Positions 8,404-16,201 of a stretch of DNA of 64,000 bases are shown in pieces. A program made the position numbers and the translations under genes. The stretch comes from Saprospira grandis (lineage in GTDB: Bacteria; Bacteroidota; Bacteroidia; Chitinophagales; Saprospiraceae): the NCBI RefSeq assembly GCF_027594745.1, contig NZ_CP110854.1, positions 2,993,501 to 3,057,500 on the forward strand, written 5' to 3'. The stretch's first letter is position 1. Every line of letters begins with the position of its first letter. A model generated the notes under the pieces. The model was not told where the DNA came from. It saw only the letters and a program-made list of their open reading frames with translations, and ran no database searches.

Positions 8404-9507
8404 CTAGGTATTATGCATAAACTCAAGAAGGTCACCATCTTGGACCAGATATTCTTTACCTTCTTGGCGCATAGCGCCTACTTCTTGGGCGCCTTTCCAG
8501 CCGCCTAGCTCTACAAATTTTTCATAGGCTACGGTACGGGCCTTAATAAATCCTCTTTCAATATCAGAGTGGATAACACCAGCCGCCTGAGGCGCTTTGG
8601 TTCCTCTACGAATGGTCCAGGCACGGACTTCTTTCTCGCCAGCCGTAAAATAGGTAATCAGCTCGAGTAGGTTGTAGCAAGCCCGAATCACACGGTTTAC
8701 GCCAGGTTCTTCTAGGCCCATATCGGCCAAAAATTCTTTGCGCTCTTCTTCTTCTTCTAGCTCGGCAATATCGGCCTCAATAGCAGCAGAAACGAGAATC
8801 ACTTCGGCGTTTTCTTTGGCGACAGCCGCCTTAAATTTTTCAGTATGCTCATTTCCTGTAAGTACAGAAGCCTCATCCACATTACAGATGTAAATAATGG
8901 GCTTGGCGGTAAGCAGTTGCAATTCTTTAAAGAACTTTTCGTCATCCTCGCTATCCAACTCATCAAAAGAACGAGCAGGCTGCTCTTGCTCCAAATGCGC
9001 AATGAGTTCTTCTACAATTTTGAGTTGACGCAAAACGGTACGATCTAGGGCTTTAGCTAGTTTTTGCAGACGTTGTTTGCGTTTTTCCAAGGTTTCCATA
9101 TCCTTGAAAATCAATTCCAAATCAATGGTTTCTTTATCGCGAACGGGATCTACTCCACCGTCAACATGCGTTACGTTTCCATCGTCAAAGCAACGGACCA
9201 CATGCATAATCGCATTGACTTCACGGATGTTAGCCAAAAACTGGTTGCCCAGGCCTTCGCCTTTACTCGCACCACGAATGAGGCCCGCAATATCTACAAT
9301 CTCTACGGTAGTAGGAACTGTTTTTTGGGGTTGAACAATTTCCTCTAGCTTGTCCAAACGATAATCTGGAACCGTAACCACCCCAACGTTGGGGTCTTTG
9401 GTGGCAAAAGGATAGTTGGCCGCTAGTGCGCCAGCCTGAGTAAGTGCGTTGAAGAGTGTCGATTTTCCCACATTGGGCAAACCTACAATACCACATTGAA
9501 GAGCCAT
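8404..9507 (-). CDS. ychF: Ribosome-associated GTPase/ATPase YchF
   Basis: 367 residues, a universal Obg-family P-loop protein that prefers ATP and binds ribosomes. The G1 loop GLPNVGKST begins at residue 8, followed by G2/G3 DIAGLIRGASKGEGLGNQFL. The G4-like motif is ICNVDE instead of NKxD, the known cause of ATP preference in this family. A coiled-coil insert lies at about 130-200, and a C-terminal TGS domain follows (EVRAWTIRRGTKAPQAAGVI, then EGKEYLVQDGDLLEFMHNT). The start is fixed by the conserved MALQCGIVGLP. A terminator between it and the upstream KAS III gene separates the two transcripts. Confidence 0.97.
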   Translation of the reverse strand: MALQCGIVGLPNVGKSTLFNALTQAGALAANYPFATKDPNVGVVTVPDYRLDKLEEIVQPQKTVPTTVEIVDIAGLIRGASKGEGLGNQFLANIREVNAIMHVVRCFDDGNVTHVDGGVDPVRDKETIDLELIFKDMETLEKRKQRLQKLAKALDRTVLRQLKIVEELIAHLEQEQPARSFDELDSEDDEKFFKELQLLTAKPIIYICNVDEASVLTGNEHTEKFKAAVAKENAEVILVSAAIEADIAELEEEEERKEFLADMGLEEPGVNRVIRACYNLLELITYFTAGEKEVRAWTIRRGTKAPQAAGVIHSDIERGFIKARTVAYEKFVELGGWKGAQEVGAMRQEGKEYLVQDGDLLEFMHNT

Positions 9508-9532
9508 ATATAGCGTATAGTTTTGAGGGCCT

Positions 9533-9558
9533 CAAAAAGAAAGGGGCCGAAGCCCCTT
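9533..9558 (-). terminator. Terminator of the KAS III gene
   Basis: On the minus strand AAGGGGC-TTCG-GCCCCTT is followed by TCTTTTT. It lies between the KAS III gene and ychF. A TATTTTTG box at 9573-9580 (minus) lies upstream of it and is therefore not a convincing ychF promoter. Confidence 0.8.
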
Positions 9559-9620
9559 GTATTCATTTGCCGCAAAAATAGCGAACTTATAGAAAAAAGG
9601 GCAGAATTCCCTCTTGTTTT

Positions 9621-10697
9621 TTAGACATGTTTATAAACGATGCAGTTAGCGTGCATCCCCCCACCTACCGAAGAGAGAATAATATGGTCTCCCGCCTCAA
9701 TTTGGTGGCCTTCCAATTTTCCTTTTAGGATATGGTCCAATAACATAGGCACCGTGGCCGCCGAACTATTTCCCCATTTGCCTACGGTCAAGGGAAAAAC
9801 GGTTTCGGGCATTTGGCGGTCGTGCATGCTGTATAGTTTCTTACACAACTGACGAATCATTTTTTCATTGGCCTGATGAATCAAAATCTGCTTGAGGTCG
9901 GCAATATCTACATTCGCCTTTTTCAAACAGGCATCCATAGTGGCCGGCACTTTTTCCATCGCATATTTATAAACAGAGCGGCCATTCATTTTTACAAACA
10001 GACGGTCCTCATCTACTTCTTCATTATAAGAAGCTCCCATCCGAAGAAAATCGGCTCCCTGCACGCTATCGGTTACCGTTTTATGGCAGAGAATTCCCGC
10101 AGGCTCTTCCGATTCAAAACGCTCCAAAATAACCGCTCCGGCACCATCGCCAAAAAGCATAGAGTCCAAATCATGCGGGTCCAATACTCTAGACATCACA
10201 TCAGAGCCAATCACCATCACCCGCTTGGCATCGCCCGAACGCAAATAATAATCGGCCTGAATTACGCCCTGTACCCAACTTGGGCAACCAAACAAAATAT
10301 CATAGGCTACACAATCCGAATTGACAATTCCTAATTTTTGCTTGACCTTAGCCGCAACATTGGGCAACATATCGGTATAATGCGTCTTCGAGTTGACATC
10401 ACCAAAATTATGGGCCACAATAATATGGTCCAAACTTTCGCCATCTATTCCAGAGCTCTCCAAAGCATTTTTGGCCGCCAAATAAGCTAAATCAGAGGTG
10501 TTGATATGCTCTTGGGCATACAAACGCTCGGTAATGCCAGAAATTTCAGCCAATTTGCTCACAATTTTCGCTGGCTCCTTTACATTCTTCTCGCCATTGG
10601 CCTTATAAAATTGATAGTCGGTAAAATCTTGATTGGGGACCACGACTTGAGGCTCATAAGAACCCGTTCCCACAATCTTACTATAGTATGCACACAT
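9621..10697 (-). CDS. 3-oxoacyl-ACP synthase III family protein
   Basis: A 358-residue thiolase-fold enzyme that condenses an acyl-CoA starter with malonyl-ACP. The catalytic triad is visible: Cys138 in LFGCPSWVQG, His274 in LIHQANEKMI, and Asn310 in GKWGNSSAATVP. It is about 40 residues longer than E. coli FabH because of an N-terminal insertion (residues 20-60), matching a Bacteroidota subfamily that often coexists with canonical FabH. Its role could therefore be housekeeping initiation or a special starter unit; sequence alone does not decide. A TACCTTTG promoter element lies 65 bases upstream. No other fab genes are adjacent. Confidence 0.9.
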   Translation of the reverse strand: MCAYYSKIVGTGSYEPQVVVPNQDFTDYQFYKANGEKNVKEPAKIVSKLAEISGITERLYAQEHINTSDLAYLAAKNALESSGIDGESLDHIIVAHNFGDVNSKTHYTDMLPNVAAKVKQKLGIVNSDCVAYDILFGCPSWVQGVIQADYYLRSGDAKRVMVIGSDVMSRVLDPHDLDSMLFGDGAGAVILERFESEEPAGILCHKTVTDSVQGADFLRMGASYNEEVDEDRLFVKMNGRSVYKYAMEKVPATMDACLKKANVDIADLKQILIHQANEKMIRQLCKKLYSMHDRQMPETVFPLTVGKWGNSSAATVPMLLDHILKGKLEGHQIEAGDHIILSSVGGGMHANCIVYKHV

Positions 10698-10761
10698 ATT
10701 AAAAGCAGCTAATTATTGGTATTTAGGATGTTGTTGGCCGAGTTTGCCCTCCGCCTAGGCA

Positions 10762-10769
10762 CAAAGGTA
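10762..10769 (-). promoter_or_regulatory. Candidate -7 box for the KAS III gene
   Basis: On the minus strand TACCTTTG matches the Bacteroidota -7 consensus TAnnTTTG. No TTG -33 box is seen at the right spacing, so this is a half-site prediction. Confidence 0.45.
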
Positions 10770-10866
10770 ATATTTTTAAAATGATTTCTCTTTTAGGGAG
10801 ATACTTGTTGGCCCTCTCTGCCCCTAGTCTGGGCCTTAATATAATTTTTTTTCTATTATTTCTTTT

Positions 10867-11010
10867 GGGGCCCGCGGCCAGTTCGGCCTTCGGCCTCAGT
10901 TGGCCGCCGCTATGCTGCGCCGCTCGCAGGTCTGCTCGGCCCTGCGTTTTTTTCGCTGCGCTCAAAAAACTGGGTCTGGCCTGACGGCCACGGCTGCGCA
11001 GCGCTGGGCC
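10867..11010 (+). repeat. GGGGC intergenic element, copy c (core type 1)
   Basis: The first stem pairs GGCC with GGCC around an inner GGCCTTCGGCC hairpin. The core is CGCAGGTCTGCTCGGCCC. The second stem pairs TTTTTT with AAAAAA around TCGCTGCGCTC; the third is TGGCCTGACGGCCA. This is the only copy in a divergent gap. Confidence 0.9.
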
Positions 11011-11094
11011 GCACAACTTTAGTTTTTTCTCTGGTCTTTTTTTCTTCGGCCCAAAAACTCCCCTTTCAATTAGCAGCTGGGCCAAAAACTGCAG

Positions 11095-11170
11095 TGGTCT
11101 GTAGGTTGAAACCTACAGCCATACAACAAAAAGGCATTTCCTTTTAAATGGAGGTTTAAAAACCTCCATA
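11095..11170. repeat. Two small palindromes
   Basis: CTGTAGGTTGAAACCTACAG at 11099-11118 and ATGGAGG...CCTCCAT at 11148-11169 with a TTTAAAAA loop. They match the hairpin modules at 28817 and 53558 in style and partly in sequence. Confidence 0.75.
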
Positions 11171-11258
11171 AAAAAACAAGGACAAAAATATCTCTTGAGA
11201 AAAAACTGGCCTAAATGTGATGAATAATTTTTTACCACAATTTTTTCTGCTAGATGTT

Positions 11259-11735
11259 ATGAGCCGATGGTTTTAACCTTCGGCTCATTTTTTTGGATGT
11301 AGAATGGCCATTTTTTTGCTGTGGGTTTTAACCCACTGGTCCAAAATAACCAAGAAAAAAAGCGAACAAGGACTTTAGTCCGCCAGTTCGCTCAAGTCAG
11401 CAAGCCTAGGCTTCAGCCCAGGGCATAAATAATAGCAGTTGTTTTTTATCCCTGAATTTTTAGTGACAAAAACAACAACCGTCCAACCACAACCGCCAAA
11501 AAAAATCCCCTCGAATGAGGGGATGACAATTTTTTTCTTAGCCTAGGGCCTTGGCCTTCCTATGAAATTTATGGGGGAAATAAAATTCCCCTTTCAATTA
11601 GCGGCTTTCAAATAGCAAGCGGCAGAAAAATCAAACTAATTTTTCTGCCGATTTTTTGTCTAAAAAATTATTAGTCAGTTTATTAACATTAGTATTTTTT
11701 AGCCTTAACTTTAGAAACAACAAAAAATATAGCCC
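11259..11735. repeat. Long duplicated block, copy A
   Basis: Nearly the same sequence recurs at 12857-13474 (copy B). In order it holds an ATGAGCCGATGG/CCTTCGGCTCAT hairpin, GTGGGTTTTAACCCAC, a GGACTTTAGTCC hairpin inside AGCGAAC/GTTCGCT, CTAGGCTTCAGCCCAGG, then TCCCCTCGAATGAGGGGA, CTTAGCCTAGGGCCTTGG and the leader of the small HTH-like gene. Copy A leads into a truncated form of that gene. Confidence 0.9.
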
Positions 11736-11807
11736 ATGATGAATCTCCAACAAAAAATGCTCAAGGCGTTTTACGGCATTTCTTATCCAAGCTTGCCAAA
11801 ACGGTAG
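11736..11807 (+). pseudogene. Truncated copy of the small HTH-like gene
   Basis: This reads MMNLQQKMLKAFYGISYPSL, then PKR and a stop. It matches the first 32 residues of the intact gene at 13475 (MISLQQKM...MLKAFYGISYPTLRKR) with an 8-codon in-frame deletion (QDYKLSKK) and an early stop. The upstream leader is duplicated with it. It may still be translated as a short leader peptide, because the next gene starts 4 bases after its stop, but a decayed duplicate is simpler. Confidence 0.8.
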
Positions 11808-11811
11808 TTTA

Positions 11812-12783
11812 ATGAAAGCAATAGCATTGATTTTAGCTGTTTTAAGCAGCTTAAGTTTTTTGCATGCTCAAGAAGATTTGGAAGACGAATTTGAGCATTA
11901 TTTTTCTGAGCTTCAATGTAAAGGCTTAAGGGATGCAAAGCAGACTATGGAGGAAAAGATGTTGCAACAAATTATAGATGGAACATCTTTACAGCCCTTT
12001 TTATTGGCTAGAAAGAAAAATCTGGCTTATTTAAGTCTGCGCATTTTTGATCAAACCGCTTCTTTTGCTGCACTGCGCTTGTGCAGAGCTGGAAAGCCGC
12101 TCTCAGTAGCAATAGATTTTCCAACTAATATCAATGCGGCCCCTTTTTTTGATCTTATCATTTTAGAGCGGAAGAAAATTGGCCAGATAGAACAGCTAGC
12201 ATTGTTTTTTTGTAAAATGGACTGTAGTGCAGAAAAACCTCATAAACAGCCTTGTCTGGCTAAGTTTTATTTTGACACGAAAGGAGATGCCCCTATTTTA
12301 CTGGCAGAAAATATTTTTCCTCTGTCTGAAATAAACTTTGGAGATGAGCTACCTAAAGTAAAGGCCAAAAGAGGCCAACAAATGGCTAGGGAGCTCAAAA
12401 AAAAGGATGAGTTTTTGTCCGCCATTTTTAAAAGTAGTCAATTTGTACAGTTAGTGCGTAAAAGTCAAGATTTAGGCAAGACTAATTTGCGTCTTATTGA
12501 TGATGAAGGGCAGTTCCAGGCTATAGGTAAAAGAGCAAAACAGAAAAATTTGACAATAATGGATACAATTCCATTAGATGCGAATATCAGGACAGATCAT
12601 TTAGATATTTTCATTAGGAAAGCCCTTGGCCCCAAAAAACTTATTCGCATAGAGTTGTTTTTTTATGAAAATAGTTGCTTGCAAGGGCATAGGTTGTCTA
12701 ATCCCTACATTTACAATTTCTATTTTAAAAAATTGGGCAGAAAACTAAAAATTGTTGCTGTGGAGCAGGGTTACGCTTCTTGA
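11812..12783 (+). CDS. Putative secreted protein of unknown function
   Basis: 323 residues with a clear signal peptide (MKAIALILAVLSSLSFLHAQ). The mature part is charged and lysine-rich, with scattered cysteines (about residues 41, 95, 139, 144 and 153) that might form disulfides. I recognise no domain. The gene is visibly richer in AAA, TTA, AAT and TTT codons than its neighbours. It sits between two copies of a long duplicated block and just after a truncated HTH-like ORF, so it looks acquired or placed by recombination. No sorting domain is present at the C-terminus. Expression would rely on the duplicated leader of copy A. Confidence 0.7.
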   Translation: MKAIALILAVLSSLSFLHAQEDLEDEFEHYFSELQCKGLRDAKQTMEEKMLQQIIDGTSLQPFLLARKKNLAYLSLRIFDQTASFAALRLCRAGKPLSVAIDFPTNINAAPFFDLIILERKKIGQIEQLALFFCKMDCSAEKPHKQPCLAKFYFDTKGDAPILLAENIFPLSEINFGDELPKVKAKRGQQMARELKKKDEFLSAIFKSSQFVQLVRKSQDLGKTNLRLIDDEGQFQAIGKRAKQKNLTIMDTIPLDANIRTDHLDIFIRKALGPKKLIRIELFFYENSCLQGHRLSNPYIYNFYFKKLGRKLKIVAVEQGYAS

Positions 12784-12796
12784 ATGATTGTCTGTG

Positions 12797-12840
12797 TAAA
12801 GAGCGGGCTAAAGCCCTTCTTTGCTGGAAAAAGGGAAAGG
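12797..12840. repeat. GGGCTAAAGCCC hairpin unit
   Basis: AAAGAGCGGGCTAAAGCCCT followed by TCTTTGCTGGAAAA recurs at 13147-13184 and, inverted, at 56711-56738. It has the form of a REP-like palindrome. Confidence 0.75.
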
Positions 12841-12856
12841 TTTTATTCCATTTTTT

Positions 12857-13474
12857 ATGAGCCGATGGTTTTAACCATCGGCTCATTTTATTGGATGTAG
12901 AATGGTTCCTCTTTTTTGATCTGGGTTTTAACCTACAGGTCTGTAAAAATCCAAAGAAAAAACAATAAGCAGCCAAAAAAGCGAACAAGGACTTTAGTCC
13001 GTCAGTTCGCTCAAGTCTACAACCCTGGGCTTCAGCCCAGGGCATAAATAATAGCAATTGTTTTCATTCCTGAATTTTTAGTGTGGAGTTTAAGTGTAGA
13101 ATTGCTTTATGGCCATGGGCTGAAGCCCATGCTTGCGGGGCTATGCAAAGAGCGGGCTAAAGCCCTTCTTTGCTGGAAAATGGAAAAGGATTTTAGTTTC
13201 AAGAAAAAACAACAACCGCCCAAGCACAACCGCCAAAAAAAATCCCCTCGAATGAGGGGATGACAATTTTTTTCTTAGCCTAGGGCCTTGGCCTTCCTAT
13301 GAAATTTATGGGGGAAATAAAATTCCCCTTTCAATTAGCGGCTTTCAAATAGCAAGCGGCAGAAAAATCAAACTAATTTTTCTGCTGCTTTTTTGTCTAA
13401 AAAATTATTAGTCAGTCTATTGAAATTAGTATTTTTTAGCCTTAACTTTAGAAACAACAAAAAAACACAGCCCC
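12857..13474. repeat. Long duplicated block, copy B
   Basis: It matches copy A (11259-11735), but carries about 115 extra bases (roughly 13083-13198) holding CATGGGCTGAAGCCCATG and a GGGCTAAAGCCC unit. Conservation continues through TCCCCTCGAATGAGGGGA (13241-13262) and the promoter region into the start of the intact HTH-like gene. Confidence 0.9.
13420..13450 (+). promoter_or_regulatory. Candidate promoter of the small HTH-like gene
   Basis: TTG at 13420-13422, 20 bases, then TAACTTTA at 13443-13450, one base from TAnnTTTG. The predicted start of transcription is close to the ATG at 13475. Copy A has TTA in place of TTG at the -33 position. Confidence 0.45.
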
Positions 13475-13930
13475 ATGATCAGTCTTCAGCAAAAAATGCA
13501 AGATTATAAACTGAGCAAAAAAATGCTCAAGGCATTTTACGGCATTTCTTATCCGACCTTGCGCAAACGCTTGCGTGCAGCGGGTTTGGAGGAATTTATT
13601 GGCCGCAGAAAATTTTTGTTTGGGGAGTTTCTCCTCATTTTTCGGGCATTGGGCCAACCCGAACAAATTTTTACGGAGCTGCAAGAGCTAGCGCAAATTT
13701 ATGAGCAACTCATTAACTTGGGTTTGTTGCAGGGGCAATCGCAAAAAGATTTGCCGCAAAAAGGGCAAAAAAAGGAGGAAAATCTTTCTTCTTCGCCAAA
13801 ATTATGGCTTTTGCAAGCCCCATTGACTTTGCTCAATCGCTTTATTGCCCTCTATTATCAAGTTTTGCTAAAAGGCTGGGACTTATTATATGGTCCAACA
13901 AAAAAATATGCTGCTCAAGAAGCTGCATAA
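13475..13930 (+). CDS. Small HTH-like protein carried by a repeated element
   Basis: 151 residues. Residues 8-40 (KMQDYKLSKKMLKAFYGISY, then PTLRKRLRAAGL) look like a helix-turn-helix in which ISYPTLRKRLRAAG would be the recognition helix, as in transposase or regulator N-termini. A middle helix (FGEFLLIFRALGQPEQIFTE) and a Lys/Gln-rich linker follow, then a hydrophobic segment LLNRFIALYYQVLLKGWDLL. The family is not recognised. The gene lies in a repeated context: its 240-base leader and N-terminus are duplicated at 11.5-11.8 kb, and its outer flanks recur without the gene at 56938-57075. A DNA-binding role is inference. Confidence 0.7.
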   Translation: MISLQQKMQDYKLSKKMLKAFYGISYPTLRKRLRAAGLEEFIGRRKFLFGEFLLIFRALGQPEQIFTELQELAQIYEQLINLGLLQGQSQKDLPQKGQKKEENLSSSPKLWLLQAPLTLLNRFIALYYQVLLKGWDLLYGPTKKYAAQEAA

Positions 13931-13990
13931 TAAAATAAGAAGCAAAACTGCCGAAGAAAAAAGCCCTGAGAAAAAAATTAGATGAGCGGA

Positions 13991-14107
13991 TGAGCGATGC
14001 GCAGCAGTGGCCGAAGGCCAGACCAAAGCGGCGAAGCCGCTGCAGGGCCGAGCAGACCTGCGAGCTGCGGAGCGTAGCGACCCGAGCCGAAGGCGAGGGA
14101 CAGCCCC
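13991..14107 (-). repeat. GGGGC intergenic element, copy l (core type 1)
   Basis: The GGGGC end is at 14107. Core GCAGGGCCGAGCAGACCTGC; the second stem is AAGCGGCGAAGCCGCT; the third is TGGCCGAAGGCCA. It lies in a convergent gap. Confidence 0.88.
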
Positions 14108-14128
14108 AAAAAGCTTATAAAAAGCACT

Positions 14129-14167
14129 AAAAAAAAGCGAAAGAGGATTTTATCACTCTATTCGCTC
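14129..14167 (-). terminator. Terminator of the SpoU methyltransferase gene
   Basis: On the minus strand AGCGAATAGAG pairs imperfectly with CTCTTTCGCT and is followed by eight T residues. Confidence 0.75.
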
Positions 14168-14180
14168 ATTTTTTCTAGAC

Positions 14181-14720
14181 TTAGCGTCCCAAATATTGTC
14201 TGCGCATTTCCCAAAGTAAAACGCCCATGCTCACCGAAACATTTAAAGAATGTTTGCTGCCAAATTGCGGAATTTCAATGGCGCCATCTACCAAAGGCAA
14301 GAGTTCGGCATCCACGCCTTTTACTTCATTGCCAAAAATGAGGGCAATGCCTTCTTGGGCGGCCCAAACAAACTGTTCTAAAGAATGGCTGCCAAAAGTT
14401 TGCTCCACGGCATACACTTTATAGCCTTTGGCCTTGGCTGCGGCTACGGCTGCTTTATTTTCTTCAAAATATTGCCAATCTACAGCTCTATCGGCGCCCA
14501 AAGCCGACTTCATAATTTCTCTTTGCGGCGGTTGGGCCGAAATTCCCGTCAAAAAAATGCCTTCAATGCCAAAAGCATCGGCGGTGCGAAAAGCAGCGCC
14601 CACATTTAGGGCCGAACGCAAATTATCTAAAATGAGGAGCAAAGGCATTTTGGGTTGTTGCTTATACTCTTCGATGCTAGGCCGCTGTAGCTCTAGCATG
14701 CTCTTTTTTTTCAGTTCCAT
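14181..14720 (-). CDS. SpoU-family (SPOUT) RNA methyltransferase
   Basis: 179 residues. It transfers methyl from S-adenosylmethionine to a 2'-O ribose in tRNA or rRNA. The three SPOUT motifs are present: NLRSALNVGAAFRTADAFG (motif 1, about residues 33-51), IALIFGNEVKGVD (motif 2) and IEIPQFGSKHSLNVSVSMGV (motif 3), which together form the trefoil-knot cofactor pocket. It is compact, with no N-terminal L30e-like substrate domain, so it resembles TrmH/TrmL-like proteins; the target RNA cannot be named. ATG at 14720 is used; ATG at 14699 is an alternative start. A terminator precedes it from the upstream dehydrogenase gene. Confidence 0.9.
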   Translation of the reverse strand: MELKKKSMLELQRPSIEEYKQQPKMPLLLILDNLRSALNVGAAFRTADAFGIEGIFLTGISAQPPQREIMKSALGADRAVDWQYFEENKAAVAAAKAKGYKVYAVEQTFGSHSLEQFVWAAQEGIALIFGNEVKGVDAELLPLVDGAIEIPQFGSKHSLNVSVSMGVLLWEMRRQYLGR

Positions 14721-14731
14721 AATTTTGTAGA

Positions 14732-14764
14732 CAAAAAAGCCTCCTCTATCAACTAGAGGAGGCT
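14732..14764 (-). terminator. Terminator of the glutaryl-CoA dehydrogenase gene
   Basis: On the minus strand AGCCTCCTCTA pairs with TAGAGGAGGCT, followed by TTTTTTG. Confidence 0.9.
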
Positions 14765-14782
14765 AAAGTTTATTGATTTCGC

Positions 14783-16000
14783 TTATTTAAAGGCGTTCAA
14801 GCCCGTAACATCCATACCCGTAATGAGCAAGTGAATATCGTGCGTACCTTCGTAAGTCAATACCGTTTCCAAGTTCATCATATGGCGCATGCAGGGATAC
14901 TCGTTGGTAATTCCCATACCACCATGAATTTGGCGAGCTTCGCGAGCAATGTCTAGGGCCATGGCCACATTATTACGCTTGGCCATAGAAACTTGAGCGG
15001 GAGTAGCTTTGCCGGCATCCATGAGGCCGCCCAAACGCCAAAGCAAAAGTTGCGCTTTGGTGATTTCGGTAATCATTTCGGCCAATTTTTTCTGAGTCAA
15101 TTGGAAACCAGCGATAGGTTTACCAAACTGTTCGCGCTCCAAAGAGTAGCGCAAAGCCGACTCATAACAATCCATAGCCGCACCCAAAGCACCCCAAGCA
15201 ATGCCGTAGCGGGCTTTAGTGAGGCAAAACAAAGGACCTTTCAAGCCTTTTACATTGGGCAAAAGATTGGCTTTGGGGATGCGCGCATCTTCAAAAACCA
15301 ATTCGCCAGTAATAGAAGCGCGGAGAGAAAGTTTTCCGTGAATTTCGGGAGCAGAAACGCCGGGGGTGTCCATATCGACAATCAAACCACGGATAACGCC
15401 TTCTTCATCCTTGGCCCAAACCACGGCCACATCTGCGATAGGCGAGTTCGTGATCCACATTTTTGCGCCATTGAGGATATAATGATCGCCATCTTCTTTG
15501 ATGTTGGTAATCATGCCGGCGGGATTCGATCCATGATCGGGCTCGGTCAAACCAAAGCAGCCGATAAATTCGCCAGAGGCCAATTTGGGCAAGTATTTCA
15601 TGCGCTGTTCTTCGCTACCGAAGCGATAGATGGGGTACATGACCAAAGAACCTTGCACAGAGGCAGCAGAGCGAATGCCTGAGTCGCCACGCTCCAATTC
15701 TTGCATCATGAGGCCGTAAGTGGTTTCATCGGTACCTGCGCAGCCGTATTTTTCGGGCAAAGAGGGGCCAAAAGCGCCCAATTCTGCCAAGCCTTTGATC
15801 AGGTGGCGGGGATAGATGGCGCGTTCGTAGCAATCCTCAATAATGGGAGAAATTTCGCCACGGACAAATTCGCGAACGGCATCGCGAGCAATTTTCTGCT
15901 CATCCGTTAGCAAATCGTCAATCATATAATAATCTTGGCCCTTAAAGCGGTCTTGTTTGGCCGAACGCTTAATGCTGTCTAGCAATTCTTGGTTTTGCAT
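14783..16000 (-). CDS. gcdH: Glutaryl-CoA dehydrogenase-like acyl-CoA dehydrogenase
   Basis: A 405-residue flavoenzyme. Family features in order are the N-terminal helical domain (LTDEQKIARDAVREFVRGEI), FAD-binding CFGLTEPDHGSNPAGM and MWITNSPIADVAVVWAK, the C-terminal helical domain RYGIAWGALGAAMDCYESAL, and RQIHGGMGITNEYP. The catalytic base is Glu384 in LTYEGTHDIH, with the TGLNAF tail typical of glutaryl-CoA dehydrogenases. The expected reaction is oxidative decarboxylation of glutaryl-CoA to crotonyl-CoA in lysine and tryptophan breakdown. Glutarate specificity is inferred from overall resemblance. It is monocistronic, with a terminator immediately after. Confidence 0.9.
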   Translation of the reverse strand: MQNQELLDSIKRSAKQDRFKGQDYYMIDDLLTDEQKIARDAVREFVRGEISPIIEDCYERAIYPRHLIKGLAELGAFGPSLPEKYGCAGTDETTYGLMMQELERGDSGIRSAASVQGSLVMYPIYRFGSEEQRMKYLPKLASGEFIGCFGLTEPDHGSNPAGMITNIKEDGDHYILNGAKMWITNSPIADVAVVWAKDEEGVIRGLIVDMDTPGVSAPEIHGKLSLRASITGELVFEDARIPKANLLPNVKGLKGPLFCLTKARYGIAWGALGAAMDCYESALRYSLEREQFGKPIAGFQLTQKKLAEMITEITKAQLLLWRLGGLMDAGKATPAQVSMAKRNNVAMALDIAREARQIHGGMGITNEYPCMRHMMNLETVLTYEGTHDIHLLITGMDVTGLNAFK

Positions 16001-16201
16001 AATTATACTATTATTTAGCTGTTAGCTTATCTTAATTTTGTTGTTGGGGGCTGTATGAGTCCAGAAATAGAACTCGAATTTGCTTAAATCGTTGTGCTTT
16101 TAGGCCGAAAATCAGGGAATTAGTAGAGGGGATTTTCTTTTTTTGTCTTTGCTGCAGCAAAGCTAAAAAAAACTATGAATGAGTTCAATATTTTCTAGGG
16201 C

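Noticed and set aside
9573..9580. TATTTTTG box as ychF promoter
   Set aside because: It lies upstream of the terminator at 9533-9558, so transcripts starting there would be expected to stop before ychF.
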